From Streptomyces sp. NBC_01478 (GTDB taxonomy: Bacteria > Actinomycetota > Actinomycetes > Streptomycetales > Streptomycetaceae), in assembly GCF_036227225.1 (NCBI RefSeq), contig NZ_CP109444.1:4941501-5005500 (forward strand): 64,000 nucleotides of DNA, written 5' to 3'. Below the pieces are notes generated by a model that saw only the letters and a list, made by a program, of their open reading frames with translations, did not search any database and was not told where the DNA came from. Of this stretch, positions 55,217 to 63,823 are shown one piece after another. The position numbers were made by a program, and so were the translations under genes. Each line of letters starts with the position of its first letter. Within the stretch, counting starts at the first letter, position 1.

Positions 55217-56896
55217 GTGGGCACCAGGGGCAAGAGAAGGCGCGTACCCGAGCGGCGGAAGGCAAGACCCGCCGTGGTCGGGGGCGCGATCGCCGTGGCC
55301 GTCGTCGGAGCGGGCGTAGGGGCTTACGCGCTGTACGACGGCGGGGCGTCCGCCGAGGCGCGCACGGCGACCACCGCGGATCACAAGGCCATCAAGACGG
55401 GCCCGCTGTCGGCGACCGAGGTGCAGACGACGGCTCAGCGGTACCTGGCCGACTGGCAGCAGGGCAAGGTCGCCCAGGCCGCCGCCACGACGGACAAGTC
55501 GACTGCGGCCGCCGCCCTGCTCACCGGCTACACGAAGAACGCCCACATGAAGGGCATCACCGTCACCGAGGGCACCCGCACCGGCACCAAGGTCCCCTTC
55601 TCCGTGAAGTGCACGGTGTCGTACAAGGGCATCAACAAGGCCATGACGTACGCCACTTCACTCACCGTCGTGCGCAGCGCGAAGGACGGCAAGCCGTACG
55701 TCCAGTGGCACGCCTCCGTCGTCCACCCGGACCTCGCGGACGGCGACACCCTGGTGACGGGCGAGTCCGGCACCCCGCCGATCAAGGCGTACGACCGGGA
55801 CGGCGGCGAGCTGACGACGGCCAAGTACCCGTCCCTGGGGCCGGTGTTGGACGGGCTGCGGGAGAAGTTCGGCAAGAAGGCGGGCGGCAAGGCTGGCATC
55901 GAGCTGCGGGTGGTCCGCGGCAAGACGTCCAAGGAGTCCGACAAGACCCTCGTCGAGCTGAGCAAGGGCACACCGGGCAAGGTGAAGACGACGCTCAGCC
56001 CGACGCTCCAGGCGGCGGCCGAGACGCAGGTCGGTAAGCAGAAGAACTCCTCGGTCGTGATGACGCGCGCGTCGACCGGCGAGATCCTGGCCGTCGCGAA
56101 CGCCTCGCACGGCTTCAACGTGGCCTTCCAGGGCTCCCTGGCCCCCGGTTCCACGATGAAGATCGTGACGTCGACGATGCTCTTCGAGAAGAACCTGATC
56201 ACCCCGGACGCGTCCCACCCCTGCCCCAAGACGTACAAGCTCGCGGGCTGGACCTTCCACAACGACGACGACTCGGAGATCAAGAAAGGCACGTTCAAGA
56301 TGGCCTTCGGGGCGTCCTGCAACAACGCCTTCATCAACTTCGCGCCCAAGCTGTCGAACAGCGACCTGACGACGGAGGCCCAGCAGGTCTACGGCCTCGG
56401 CATGAACAACTGGGCCATCGGCGTCCCCACCTTCGACGGCTCGGTCCCGGTGCAGAGCGGCGCGCAGATGGGCGCCTCGCTGATCGGCCAGGGCGGGGTC
56501 CGCATGAACCCGCTGAACATGGCGTCGGTGGCCGCCACGGTCGACACGGGCAGCTTCCACCAGCCGTACCTGGTCTCGCCGACGGTCGACAACCGCACGA
56601 TCGCGAAGGCCTCGCGCACGATGTCGTCGACGACGCAGTCCGAGCTGAAGGAGGTCATGCAGTACACGGCGGCCTACGGCACGGCGGCGCAGGCCATGTC
56701 CGGGCTCGGTCCGGACTACGGCGCGAAGACCGGCTCGGCGGAGGTCGACGGCCAGAAGAAGCCCAACGGCTGGTTCACCGCGTACAAGGGCGACCTCGTC
56801 GCCGCGGGTGTCGTCCAGGCGGGCGGACACGGCGGCGACACGGCGGGCCCGATCGTGGCGGCACTGCTGAAGCTGGGCAGCAGCCTCGGAGGCTGA
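55217..56896 (+). CDS. Penicillin-binding transpeptidase with NTF2-like N-terminal domain, paralogue 2
   Basis: A 559-residue homologue of the preceding gene. Basic cytoplasmic start (GTRGKRRRVPERRKARPAV), one membrane helix, NTF2-like domain (LSATEVQTTAQRYLADWQQG), then transpeptidase motifs SxxK at Ser312-Lys315, SCN at 367-369 and KTG at 504-506. GTG at 55217 is used. Divergence between the two copies is substantial, so they may have distinct timing or substrates. Confidence 0.93.
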   Translation: MGTRGKRRRVPERRKARPAVVGGAIAVAVVGAGVGAYALYDGGASAEARTATTADHKAIKTGPLSATEVQTTAQRYLADWQQGKVAQAAATTDKSTAAAALLTGYTKNAHMKGITVTEGTRTGTKVPFSVKCTVSYKGINKAMTYATSLTVVRSAKDGKPYVQWHASVVHPDLADGDTLVTGESGTPPIKAYDRDGGELTTAKYPSLGPVLDGLREKFGKKAGGKAGIELRVVRGKTSKESDKTLVELSKGTPGKVKTTLSPTLQAAAETQVGKQKNSSVVMTRASTGEILAVANASHGFNVAFQGSLAPGSTMKIVTSTMLFEKNLITPDASHPCPKTYKLAGWTFHNDDDSEIKKGTFKMAFGASCNNAFINFAPKLSNSDLTTEAQQVYGLGMNNWAIGVPTFDGSVPVQSGAQMGASLIGQGGVRMNPLNMASVAATVDTGSFHQPYLVSPTVDNRTIAKASRTMSSTTQSELKEVMQYTAAYGTAAQAMSGLGPDYGAKTGSAEVDGQKKPNGWFTAYKGDLVAAGVVQAGGHGGDTAGPIVAALLKLGSSLGG

Positions 56897-56899
56897 CGC

Positions 56900-57253
56900 T
56901 CAGGTGCCGACGGGTTCGGTGGCCATGTAGGTCCGCCGCAGGAACCGCGTGATCGTCTTCGTCTCGAACTGGACGACGGAGACGCCCTGTTCGGAGTGGA
57001 ACTCGACCACGGCCTGCACCCGCCCGCACGGCCACACCCGCACCTCGCCGCTGCCGGCCGGGGCCCTCAGCCCCTGCTCCAGCAGCGCCCGGTCGAAGGT
57101 CCATTCATGCGGTCCGGGCAGGTCGATACGGACGGCTCGGGGATCGGATTCGGGGTCGTACCGCAGGACGACGGGGACCGCGTCAGCATCCAGCCGGTCC
57201 ACGTCCTCGTCGGTGACGATATGGGCTCGCGCGTACTGTTCGACTACGGACAT
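56900..57253 (-). CDS. ssgE: SsgA-like protein, probable SsgE
   Basis: A 117-residue SALP family protein restricted to sporulating actinobacteria. VPVVLRYDPESDPRAVRIDL, WTFDRALLEQGLRAPAGSGE and VRVWPCGRVQAVVEFHSEQG match the family core. Its position beside tandem PBPs matches my recollection of ssgE (SCO3158), which influences spore separation and cell-wall remodelling at septa. The assignment to SsgE rather than another SALP rests on that synteny. ATG at 57253 is used. Confidence 0.85.
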   Translation of the reverse strand: MSVVEQYARAHIVTDEDVDRLDADAVPVVLRYDPESDPRAVRIDLPGPHEWTFDRALLEQGLRAPAGSGEVRVWPCGRVQAVVEFHSEQGVSVVQFETKTITRFLRRTYMATEPVGT

Positions 57254-57386
57254 CGGGCGGCCCCTTACGCTGAGTGACCTGTGTGAAAGCTATGCATCCG
57301 CTTCCACTACCCAAATGTCGCACATTTTCTCGGGAGCGCCCTCCGGGGCGACAGATCTCACATGTCGGCGTGAGACTGTCTGGCTC

Positions 57387-57423
57387 TTGCAAAGCAGTCG
57401 CAATAACCATCTAAAATCATCCC
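57387..57423 (+). promoter_or_regulatory. Nur-like nickel operator and promoter of the metal importer
   Basis: TTGCAA-AGCAG-TCGCAA (57387-57403) matches the published Nur consensus tTGCaa-N5-ttGCAA at all but one position. A -10-like TAAAAT lies at 57412-57417, seven bases before the GTG, which implies a leaderless mRNA. Confidence 0.6.
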
Positions 57424-58446
57424 GTGCATGTCCCTGACGGATTCATCGACGCCCCCGTATCCGCCGCGACCGGAGTGGCCGCCGCCGGCGCCATCGCCGT
57501 GAGCCTGCGCGGTGCGCGCCGCGAGCTCGACGAGCGCACGGCACCGCTCGCGGGCCTGGTCGCCGCGTTCATCTTCGCCGTGCAGATGCTCAACTTCCCG
57601 GTCGCGGCCGGCACCAGCGGCCATCTGCTGGGCGGGGCGCTGGCCGCGATCCTGGTCGGCCCCTGCACAGGCGTCCTCTGCGTCTCCGTCGTGCTCCTCA
57701 TGCAGGGCATCCTGTTCGCGGACGGCGGGCTGACCGCGCTCGGCGTGAACATCACCGACATGGCGATCACGACGACGGTCGTGGCGTACGCCGTCTTCCG
57801 CGTCCTGGTGAAGATCCTCCCGCGGAGCCGCCGTTCGATCACGGCCGCGTCCTTCACCGCGGCACTGCTCTCCGTCCCGGCCGCCGCCCTCGTCTTCACC
57901 CTCCTCTACGCCCTCGGCGGCACCACCGACGTCTCGATCGGCAAGGTCGCCACCGCGATGATCGGCGTGCACGTCCTCATCGGCGTCGGCGAGGCCGCGA
58001 TCACCGCGCTGACGGTCGGCGCGGTGATCGCCGTACGCCCGGATCTGGTCCACGGCGCGCGCGGTCTGGAGCAGCGGCTCAAGCTGCGGGTGAACGGCGA
58101 ACTCGTGGACGCCGCGCCCCAGTTGACCCCGGTGCGCACCTCGCGTCGCAAGCTGTGGATCACCGGCCTGGTCGCGTCCCTCCTCCTCGCCGGTTTCGTC
58201 AGCTTCTACGCCTCCTCGAACCCCGACGGCCTGGAGAAGGTCGCCGCCGACCAGGGCATCGACCGGAAGGCCGAGGAGCACGCCAACGCGGACTCCCCGC
58301 TCGCCGACTACGGCGTGCGCGACGTCGAGGACGACCGTCTCTCCGGGGGCCTGGCGGGTGTGATCGGCGTGGGCGTCACGGTCGTCGCGGGCACCGGCGT
58401 CTTCTGGGCGGTCCGCAAGCGCCGTACCACCTCGCAGGCGGCCTGA
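57424..58446 (+). CDS. cbiM: CbiM/NikM substrate-binding subunit fused to a PDGLE (CbiN/NikN-like) domain
   Basis: A 340-residue ECF-type transport component. It starts HVPDGFIDAPVSAATGV, where the N-terminal Met-His is part of the metal site, and continues with multiple helices (FAVQMLNFPVAAGTSGHLLG). The C-terminal ~110 residues contain the PDGLE signature (SNPDGLEKVAADQGID) and a final helix. With CbiQ and CbiO it imports Ni2+ or Co2+. The upstream Nur-like box points to nickel. GTG at 57424 appears leaderless. Confidence 0.9.
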   Translation: MHVPDGFIDAPVSAATGVAAAGAIAVSLRGARRELDERTAPLAGLVAAFIFAVQMLNFPVAAGTSGHLLGGALAAILVGPCTGVLCVSVVLLMQGILFADGGLTALGVNITDMAITTTVVAYAVFRVLVKILPRSRRSITAASFTAALLSVPAAALVFTLLYALGGTTDVSIGKVATAMIGVHVLIGVGEAAITALTVGAVIAVRPDLVHGARGLEQRLKLRVNGELVDAAPQLTPVRTSRRKLWITGLVASLLLAGFVSFYASSNPDGLEKVAADQGIDRKAEEHANADSPLADYGVRDVEDDRLSGGLAGVIGVGVTVVAGTGVFWAVRKRRTTSQAA

Positions 58447-58447
58447 G

Positions 58448-59245
58448 ATGGGCGCGGATGGGGGTACCTCCCGCTCGAGCGGAGCCGAGAGTGGGGGAGC
58501 ACACCGGCTCTACCGGCACGGCCACTCCCCCGTCCACGCCCTGCCCCCGCACACCAAACTGGCCGCCGTCTTCGCCTTCGTGGTGATCGTCGTGTCGACC
58601 CCGCGCGAGGCGATGTGGGCGTTCGGCCTCTACGCCGTGCTGCTGGGGCTGGTGGCGTACGCGGCCCGCGTACCCGCCGTCTTCCTCCTCCGCCGCCTGC
58701 TGATCGAGGTCCCCTTCGTCGCCTTCGCGGTGCTGATGCCCTTCGTGGCGGAGGGCGACCAAGTGACCTTCCTGGGCGTGCAGTTGAGCGTGAACGGCCT
58801 CTGGGGCGCCTGGAACGTCCTCGCCAAGGGCACCCTGGGCGTGGCCGCCTCCGTCCTCCTCGCCGCCACCACCGAACTGCGCGAACTCCTGCTCGGACTC
58901 CAGCGGTTGAAGCTCCCGCCCCTCCTCGTGCAGATCGCGTCCTTCATGATCCGCTACGGCGATGTCATCACGGACGAGATGCGGCGGATGCGGATCGCCC
59001 GCGAGTCACGGGGTTTCGAGGCCCGGGGCATCCGGCACTGGGGTGTGCTCGCGAAGTCGGCGGGCGCGCTGTTCATCCGCTCCTACGAACGCGGGGAGCG
59101 GGTCCATCTGGCCATGGTGAGCCGGGGATACGCCGGTTCGATGCCGGTGATCGACGAGGTGACCGCGGACCGGGCGCAGTGGTCGTACGCTCTCGCACTC
59201 CCGTCCGCCGCCCTTGTCGTATGCCTGTTGGGATGGACCCTGTGA
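58448..59245 (+). CDS. cbiQ: CbiQ-family transmembrane subunit of ECF metal transporter
   Basis: A 265-residue T component with 5-6 helices. ECF coupling motifs ARESRGFEARG and AMVSRGYAGSM are present. ATG 58448 lies one base after the cbiM TGA. The first ~20 residues (MGADGGTSRSSGAESGGAHR) come from an inserted palindromic repeat (58460-58499) rather than normal CbiQ sequence. Confidence 0.9.
   Translation: MGADGGTSRSSGAESGGAHRLYRHGHSPVHALPPHTKLAAVFAFVVIVVSTPREAMWAFGLYAVLLGLVAYAARVPAVFLLRRLLIEVPFVAFAVLMPFVAEGDQVTFLGVQLSVNGLWGAWNVLAKGTLGVAASVLLAATTELRELLLGLQRLKLPPLLVQIASFMIRYGDVITDEMRRMRIARESRGFEARGIRHWGVLAKSAGALFIRSYERGERVHLAMVSRGYAGSMPVIDEVTADRAQWSYALALPSAALVVCLLGWTL
58460..58499. repeat. 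Dispersed Streptomyces-type repeat inside the 5' end of cbiQ
   Basis: A ~40-bp element (GGGGGTACCTCCCGCTCGAG and onward to GTGGGGGAG) with an internal palindromic core. I recall near-identical sequences scattered between genes in Streptomyces genomes. Here it lies in the reading frame. Confidence 0.6.
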
Positions 59246-59994
59246 CGACCTTCTCTCTGGACGTGTCCGGGCTGGCCTTCGCCTACCCCGACGGCCATCA
59301 GGCCCTGTTCGGCGTCGACTTCACCGTCGCGCGCGGCGAACGGGTCGCCCTGCTCGGCCCGAACGGCGCCGGCAAGACCACCCTCGTCCTGCACCTGAAC
59401 GGCATCCTCACGGGCGGCGCGGGCACGGTGACGGTGGCCGGACTCCCGGTCGGCAAGCGGCACATGGCGGAGATCAGGCGCCGGGTCGGGATCGTCTTCC
59501 AGGACCCGGACGACCAGCTCTTCATGCCGACGGTCCGGGAGGACGTGGCGTTCGGCCCGGCGGCGGCCGGGATGAAGGGCGCCGAGCTGGAGCAACGGGT
59601 GCGTACGGCACTGGAGTCGGTCGGCATGGCGGACTTCGCGGACCGGCCCCCGCACCACCTCTCCTTCGGGCAGCGGCGCAGGGTGGCGGTGGCGACGGTG
59701 CTGGCGATGGAGCCGGAGATCCTCGTCCTCGACGAGCCCTCCTCGAACCTCGACCCCGCCTCGCGTCGCGAACTGGCCGACATCCTGCGGTCGTTGGACG
59801 TGACGGTCCTCATGGTCACGCACGACCTGCCGTACGCGCTGGAGCTGTGCCCGCGCGCGCTGATCCTGAGCGAAGGGGTGATCGCGGCGGACGGGAGGAC
59901 CGGCGAACTCCTCTCCGACGAAGCCCTGATGCGGGCCCATCGACTGGAGCTGCCCTTCGGGTTCGACCCGCGGTCCGTGACAATGGGCGCGTGA
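59233..59994 (+). CDS. cbiO: CbiO-family ATPase of ECF metal transporter
   Basis: A 253-residue ABC ATPase: Walker A ALLGPNGAGKTTLVLHLNG, Q-loop VFQDPDDQLFMPTV, signature LSFGQRRRVAVATVLAM, Walker B LVLDEPSSNLD and H-loop VTHD. ATG at 59233 is used; GTG at 59242 would overlap the cbiQ stop by 4 bp (GTGA) and is equally plausible. It energises the CbiMQ complex. Confidence 0.94.
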   Translation: MDPVTTFSLDVSGLAFAYPDGHQALFGVDFTVARGERVALLGPNGAGKTTLVLHLNGILTGGAGTVTVAGLPVGKRHMAEIRRRVGIVFQDPDDQLFMPTVREDVAFGPAAAGMKGAELEQRVRTALESVGMADFADRPPHHLSFGQRRRVAVATVLAMEPEILVLDEPSSNLDPASRRELADILRSLDVTVLMVTHDLPYALELCPRALILSEGVIAADGRTGELLSDEALMRAHRLELPFGFDPRSVTMGA

Positions 59995-60461
59995 AGAACG
60001 AGGACCATACGGTCGTTGCCGGGTCGCTGCTCCTGGACGAGCAGTTGTGCTTCGCGCTGTACGCGGCCCAGCGGGCGCTGACGGCCGCGTACCGCCCCCT
60101 CCTGGAGGAGCTGGAGCTGACCTACCCGCAGTACCTCGTCCTCCTCGTCCTGTGGGAGCGCGGCGAGAGCACGGTCAAGGATCTCGCGAACGCCCTGCGC
60201 CTCGACTACGGCACGGTGTCGCCGTTGCTGAAGCGCCTGGAGGCGGCGGGGCTCGTCCACCGCGAGCGCGCGGCACACGACGAGCGCTCGGTGCTGGTCG
60301 CGTGCACGGAGCGCGGCAGGGCCCTCAGGGAGCGGGCGGCCCGCGTGCCGGGCGCGCTGCTGGCGGCGACGGAGCTGGAGCTGCCGGAGGTGGCCCGTCT
60401 GCGCGGGGAGCTGTGGCAGTTGGCGGAGCGCGCGGAGGCGGCGGCGGAACGGGCCCGCTGA
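59991..60461 (+). CDS. ohrR: OhrR-type MarR regulator
   Basis: A 156-residue MarR protein with the peroxide-sensing N-terminal Cys in LLLDEQLCFALYAAQRAL (Cys20) and the wing RERAAHDERSVLVACTERG. GTG at 59991 overlaps the cbiO stop by 4 bp (GTGA). OhrR represses ohr until organic hydroperoxide oxidises the Cys. The downstream Ohr gene supports the assignment. The overlap makes it part of the metal-importer operon as well. Confidence 0.87.
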   Translation: MKNEDHTVVAGSLLLDEQLCFALYAAQRALTAAYRPLLEELELTYPQYLVLLVLWERGESTVKDLANALRLDYGTVSPLLKRLEAAGLVHRERAAHDERSVLVACTERGRALRERAARVPGALLAATELELPEVARLRGELWQLAERAEAAAERAR

Positions 60462-60526
60462 CCTGCTGACCTCGGGTTACCGACGGTTCCTACCCCCTGG
60501 TAGGTACAGGCGCACTACCGGTCAGT

Positions 60527-60540
60527 ATCTTGTGCACGAT
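60527..60540. promoter_or_regulatory. Possible OhrR operator upstream of ohr
   Basis: ATCTTGTGCACGAT is an imperfect dyad (5 of 7 pairs) 45 bp before the ohr ATG. A second dyad, TACC-ccctggta-GGTA, lies near 60491-60506. Confidence 0.35.
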
Positions 60541-60584
60541 GTAGTTGCGCGCTCTCGTATTTCCGCCCCGGGGGAGGTCCCGCC

Positions 60585-61040
60585 ATGACCGACGACACCG
60601 CTGCCACCGCCGTCGACACCCGCCCGACGAAGATCATGTACGTCGCCGAGGCCACCGCCCACGGCGGCCGTGACGGTTACGTCAGCAGCCAGGACGGCCA
60701 GCTCGCCCTCCAGGTCGCGATGCCCCCGGCGCTCGGCGGCGACGGCAACGGCACCAACCCCGAGCAGCTCTTCGCGGCCGGCTACAGCTCCTGCTTCCAC
60801 AACGCGCTGGTCCTGGTCGGCCGCAGGGCGGGCTTCGACCTGACCGGTTCCACGGTCGCCGCGAAGGTCGGCATCGGCCCCAACAAGCAGCGCGGCTACG
60901 GCCTCGCGGTCGCCCTGAGCGTGTCCCTGCCGATCCTCGACCCGGGCATCGCGGCGAAGCTCGTGGACGCGGCGCACGAGGTCTGCCCGTACTCGAACGC
61001 GACGCGCGGGAACATCGACGTGACGATCCTGCTTGGTTGA
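60585..61040 (+). CDS. ohr: Organic hydroperoxide resistance protein (Ohr/OsmC family)
   Basis: A 151-residue thiol peroxidase with the two reactive Cys residues in YSSCFHNALVLVG and AHEVCPYSNATRGN. It starts TKIMYVAEATAHGGRDGYV after a ~15-residue acidic leader. It reduces organic hydroperoxides using lipoyl thiols. The OhrR gene is 123 bp upstream. ATG at 60585 is used. Confidence 0.95.
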   Translation: MTDDTAATAVDTRPTKIMYVAEATAHGGRDGYVSSQDGQLALQVAMPPALGGDGNGTNPEQLFAAGYSSCFHNALVLVGRRAGFDLTGSTVAAKVGIGPNKQRGYGLAVALSVSLPILDPGIAAKLVDAAHEVCPYSNATRGNIDVTILLG

Positions 61041-61075
61041 GAGAGAGGCCGTAGAGCGGAACGAGGAGCGCGGAC

Positions 61076-62239
61076 GTGGACGTGAACGGCGTGGTGGCCG
61101 AGGGCTTCGAGCCGGTCAGGGACGCGTTCGTGGGGAACTTCGAGGCACGCGGGGACCGGGGCGCGGCGGTGACGGTGTACCGCGACGGGCACCGGGTCGT
61201 GGACCTCTGGGCGGGCACGAAGGACGTGGACGGCACCGCGCCCTGGCAGCGGGACACGGCCCAGATCGTCCGCTCGGCGACGAAGGGCGTGGCGGCCGCC
61301 GCGCTGCTTCTGCTGGCGGAGCGCGGGGAGCTGGACCTGGACGCTCCGGTGGGCGAGTACTGGCCCGAGTACAAGGCGGCCGGCAAGGAGCGGACCCTGG
61401 TGTGGCATCTCCTCGCCCACCGCGCGGGCGTGCCGGTGCTGGACCGCCCGTTGACCCCGGCGCAGGCCGCCGATCCGGTGCGGGGCGCGGAGGCCGTCGC
61501 GGCGCAGGCACCGGCGTGGGAGCCGGGCACGGACCACGGGTATCACGCGCAGACGTACAGCTGGCTGACCGGTGAACTGGTCCGCCGGGTGACGGGCCGG
61601 TCGATCGGCGAGTGGATCGCGGACGAGATCGCCGGGCCGGTCGGGGCGGACCTGTGGGTGGGTCTGCCCGCCGGCGAGGCCGCTCGGGTGGGCCGGGTGG
61701 CGCAGTCGGAGGCACCGGCGGCGGACGCGGGGGCCCTCCGTGTGCGCCCCAAGCGGTCGGTCTCCGAGGCGTACGCGGACCCCGGCTCCCTCACCCGGCG
61801 CGCGTTCGCGGCGATCACCCCGATGCCGGACGAGAACGACCCGGCGTACCGGGCCGCCGTACTCCCCGCGTCGAACGGCATCGCGACGGCGGACGGACTG
61901 GCCCGTTTCTACGCGTCGCTGATCGGCGAACTCGACGGCGGCACAAGGCTGTTCGCGCCCGGGACGGTCGAGCCGGCCCGCACGGAACGCTCGTCGGGCC
62001 CGGACCGCGTCCTGGTGGTGAGCACCCGTTTCGGCCTGGGCTACATGCTGCACGGCAGCGCGTCCCCGCTCCTCTCGGACGGCTCCTTCGGCCACCCGGG
62101 CCGGGGCGGCGCACTGGGCTTCGCCGACCCGGCGTCGGGCATCGCGTTCGGGTATGTGACGAATTCGTTCCGCAAGAGCGTGACGGCTGATCCACGGGCG
62201 CAGGCCCTGGTCAGAGCGGTGCGCACCGCCCTGTCGTAG
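61076..62239 (+). CDS. Serine hydrolase of the beta-lactamase (class C)/EstB family
   Basis: A 387-residue cytoplasmic serine hydrolase. SxxK active site: IVRSATKGVAAAALLL; the Tyr of the YxN-like motif is in HAQTYSWLTGELV; HxG-like FGHPGRGGAL near the C-terminus. No signal peptide, so an esterase role is more likely than beta-lactam resistance. GTG at 61076 is used. Confidence 0.85.
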   Translation: MDVNGVVAEGFEPVRDAFVGNFEARGDRGAAVTVYRDGHRVVDLWAGTKDVDGTAPWQRDTAQIVRSATKGVAAAALLLLAERGELDLDAPVGEYWPEYKAAGKERTLVWHLLAHRAGVPVLDRPLTPAQAADPVRGAEAVAAQAPAWEPGTDHGYHAQTYSWLTGELVRRVTGRSIGEWIADEIAGPVGADLWVGLPAGEAARVGRVAQSEAPAADAGALRVRPKRSVSEAYADPGSLTRRAFAAITPMPDENDPAYRAAVLPASNGIATADGLARFYASLIGELDGGTRLFAPGTVEPARTERSSGPDRVLVVSTRFGLGYMLHGSASPLLSDGSFGHPGRGGALGFADPASGIAFGYVTNSFRKSVTADPRAQALVRAVRTALS

Positions 62240-62306
62240 CGCACTGGTACGGCTAAGGCTGTCGGCGCCACGGCCGGCGTTCACGACCCTGGGGCAACAA
62301 TGGGGT

Positions 62307-63785
62307 ATGCGCTGCTGCATCTCGGCTCCCCTCGCGGCCCTCGCCGCGCTCCCCACTCCGTACGACGTCCTGCGCTCCGGCGCACTCCTCGCCCCGGCAC
62401 TGCTGCGTGCCGCCCACGGCGGTTCCCCACGCGGCAAATACCGCCAACTGGCCGCCGTACACCTGGAGTTGGTCACCCTCACCGAGGACAGCGCCATCAT
62501 CACCTGGCACACCCGGATCCCCGGCACCGACGACGGTTTCGGCCACCCGCTCCCCGCGGTCACCGAGGGCGAGGTCGTCTACGGCACCCACCCGGCCCGG
62601 CTCAACCGCACCGCGGCCGAGGACCGGCCCACCGCGCACCACCAGGTGGAGCTGACCGGCCTGGAACCCGGGCAGACGTACTACTACCGGGCGCGCTCCG
62701 GGGGCGTGACGGCCGTACCGACGCCGTTGCAGCACGTGCGCGGGAACGCCGTCGGCACCTCGCGGCACGGCCTCGGCTCCCTGACCGGCACGTACTCCTT
62801 CACCACGCCCCAGCCCCCGCCCGGCAGGCACCTGCTGTCGATCGCCCTCTGCAACGACCTGCACCTAGGCGAGACCACCGCGGGCCTGATGGCGGGCTTC
62901 CCCCTGCTGCGCGGGGTGTCGCAGGCGGCGGGCCTCGCCGCCTATCCGGAGCTCATGACCCGGGCCCTGGTCGAGGAGGCCAAGCGGCGCGGGGCGGACG
63001 TCCTGCTCGCCGCCGGGGACATCTCTGCGGGCGGGGCGCCGCGGGACCTGGCCGAGGCCAGACGCATCCTGGACGGCTTCGGCACGCTCGGCCGGGACTA
63101 CTTCGTCGTACGCGGCAACCACGACCGTGCGGGGGGCTCCGCCGACACGTTCCGGGAGGGGTTCCGGGAAGGCTTCGGCGGCGGCGACGGGCCCGGCTGC
63201 TTCGCGCATGATCTCGGCGGGCTGCGGATCATCGGGCTCGACACGTACGCCAAGGCCGGCAACGGGGGTGACGCGGGTGGGCTCGGTGAGGAGCAGTTGT
63301 CCTGGTTCCGGGGCCGGCTCAGGGCCGAACCGGATCGGCCGACCGTCGTCTTCGGCCACCATCCGCTGACGGTACGGGACTCCGTGTTCCCGGTGACCCG
63401 GGGGCAGCAGCTCGATCGGCGGCAGGCTCGGGCGATCGTCGACGCGTATGCCTCGGCGCCGGGGGTCTTTCTCCATCACGCGGGGCACACCCACCGCAAC
63501 AAGCGGACGCCGCTGGTGCGGGCGCCGCATGTCGTTCAGCAGGAGGTGACCGCCGCGAAGGACTATCCCGGGGGTTTTCTGCTGCTGCGCGTCCACTCGG
63601 GGGGTTACGCCCTCAACCACTACAAGGCCGGCGGTATCGAGGCGCGGGAGTGGGGCGAGCGGTCGCGGCGGGTGGCCGGGGGGTTGTGGCCGCACCATGC
63701 GCTGGGACGGGCGGCCACGGATCGCAACAGCGTCAGGGCGCATGACCTGTCCGGAGTCGGCTCGCTGGGGGTGTCTGTCGGCTGA
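62307..63785 (+). CDS. Metallophosphoesterase, purple-acid-phosphatase-like
   Basis: A 492-residue protein. The N-terminal half has a fibronectin-like fold (LELVTLTEDSAIITWHTRIP, VELTGLEPGQTYYYRARSG). The C-terminal calcineurin-like domain has NDLHLG, AGDISAGG, VRGNHDRA, VFGHHPLT and HHAGHTHRN, a full dinuclear metal set. A short hydrophobic beginning (CCISAPLAALAALPT) could be a weak signal or anchor. Substrate unknown. ATG at 62307 is used. Confidence 0.87.
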   Translation: MRCCISAPLAALAALPTPYDVLRSGALLAPALLRAAHGGSPRGKYRQLAAVHLELVTLTEDSAIITWHTRIPGTDDGFGHPLPAVTEGEVVYGTHPARLNRTAAEDRPTAHHQVELTGLEPGQTYYYRARSGGVTAVPTPLQHVRGNAVGTSRHGLGSLTGTYSFTTPQPPPGRHLLSIALCNDLHLGETTAGLMAGFPLLRGVSQAAGLAAYPELMTRALVEEAKRRGADVLLAAGDISAGGAPRDLAEARRILDGFGTLGRDYFVVRGNHDRAGGSADTFREGFREGFGGGDGPGCFAHDLGGLRIIGLDTYAKAGNGGDAGGLGEEQLSWFRGRLRAEPDRPTVVFGHHPLTVRDSVFPVTRGQQLDRRQARAIVDAYASAPGVFLHHAGHTHRNKRTPLVRAPHVVQQEVTAAKDYPGGFLLLRVHSGGYALNHYKAGGIEAREWGERSRRVAGGLWPHHALGRAATDRNSVRAHDLSGVGSLGVSVG

Positions 63786-63823
63786 GGACGGAATGGGCGG
63801 AGTGTTCGGGAGGTTGCCCGACC

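Noticed and set aside
57254..57423. Cobalamin riboswitch ahead of cbiM
   Set aside because: The gap is only 170 bp, the mRNA appears leaderless and no B12-box-like sequence was seen.
61076..62239. Beta-lactam resistance gene
   Set aside because: No signal peptide and weak third motif; an esterase-like serine hydrolase is more likely.
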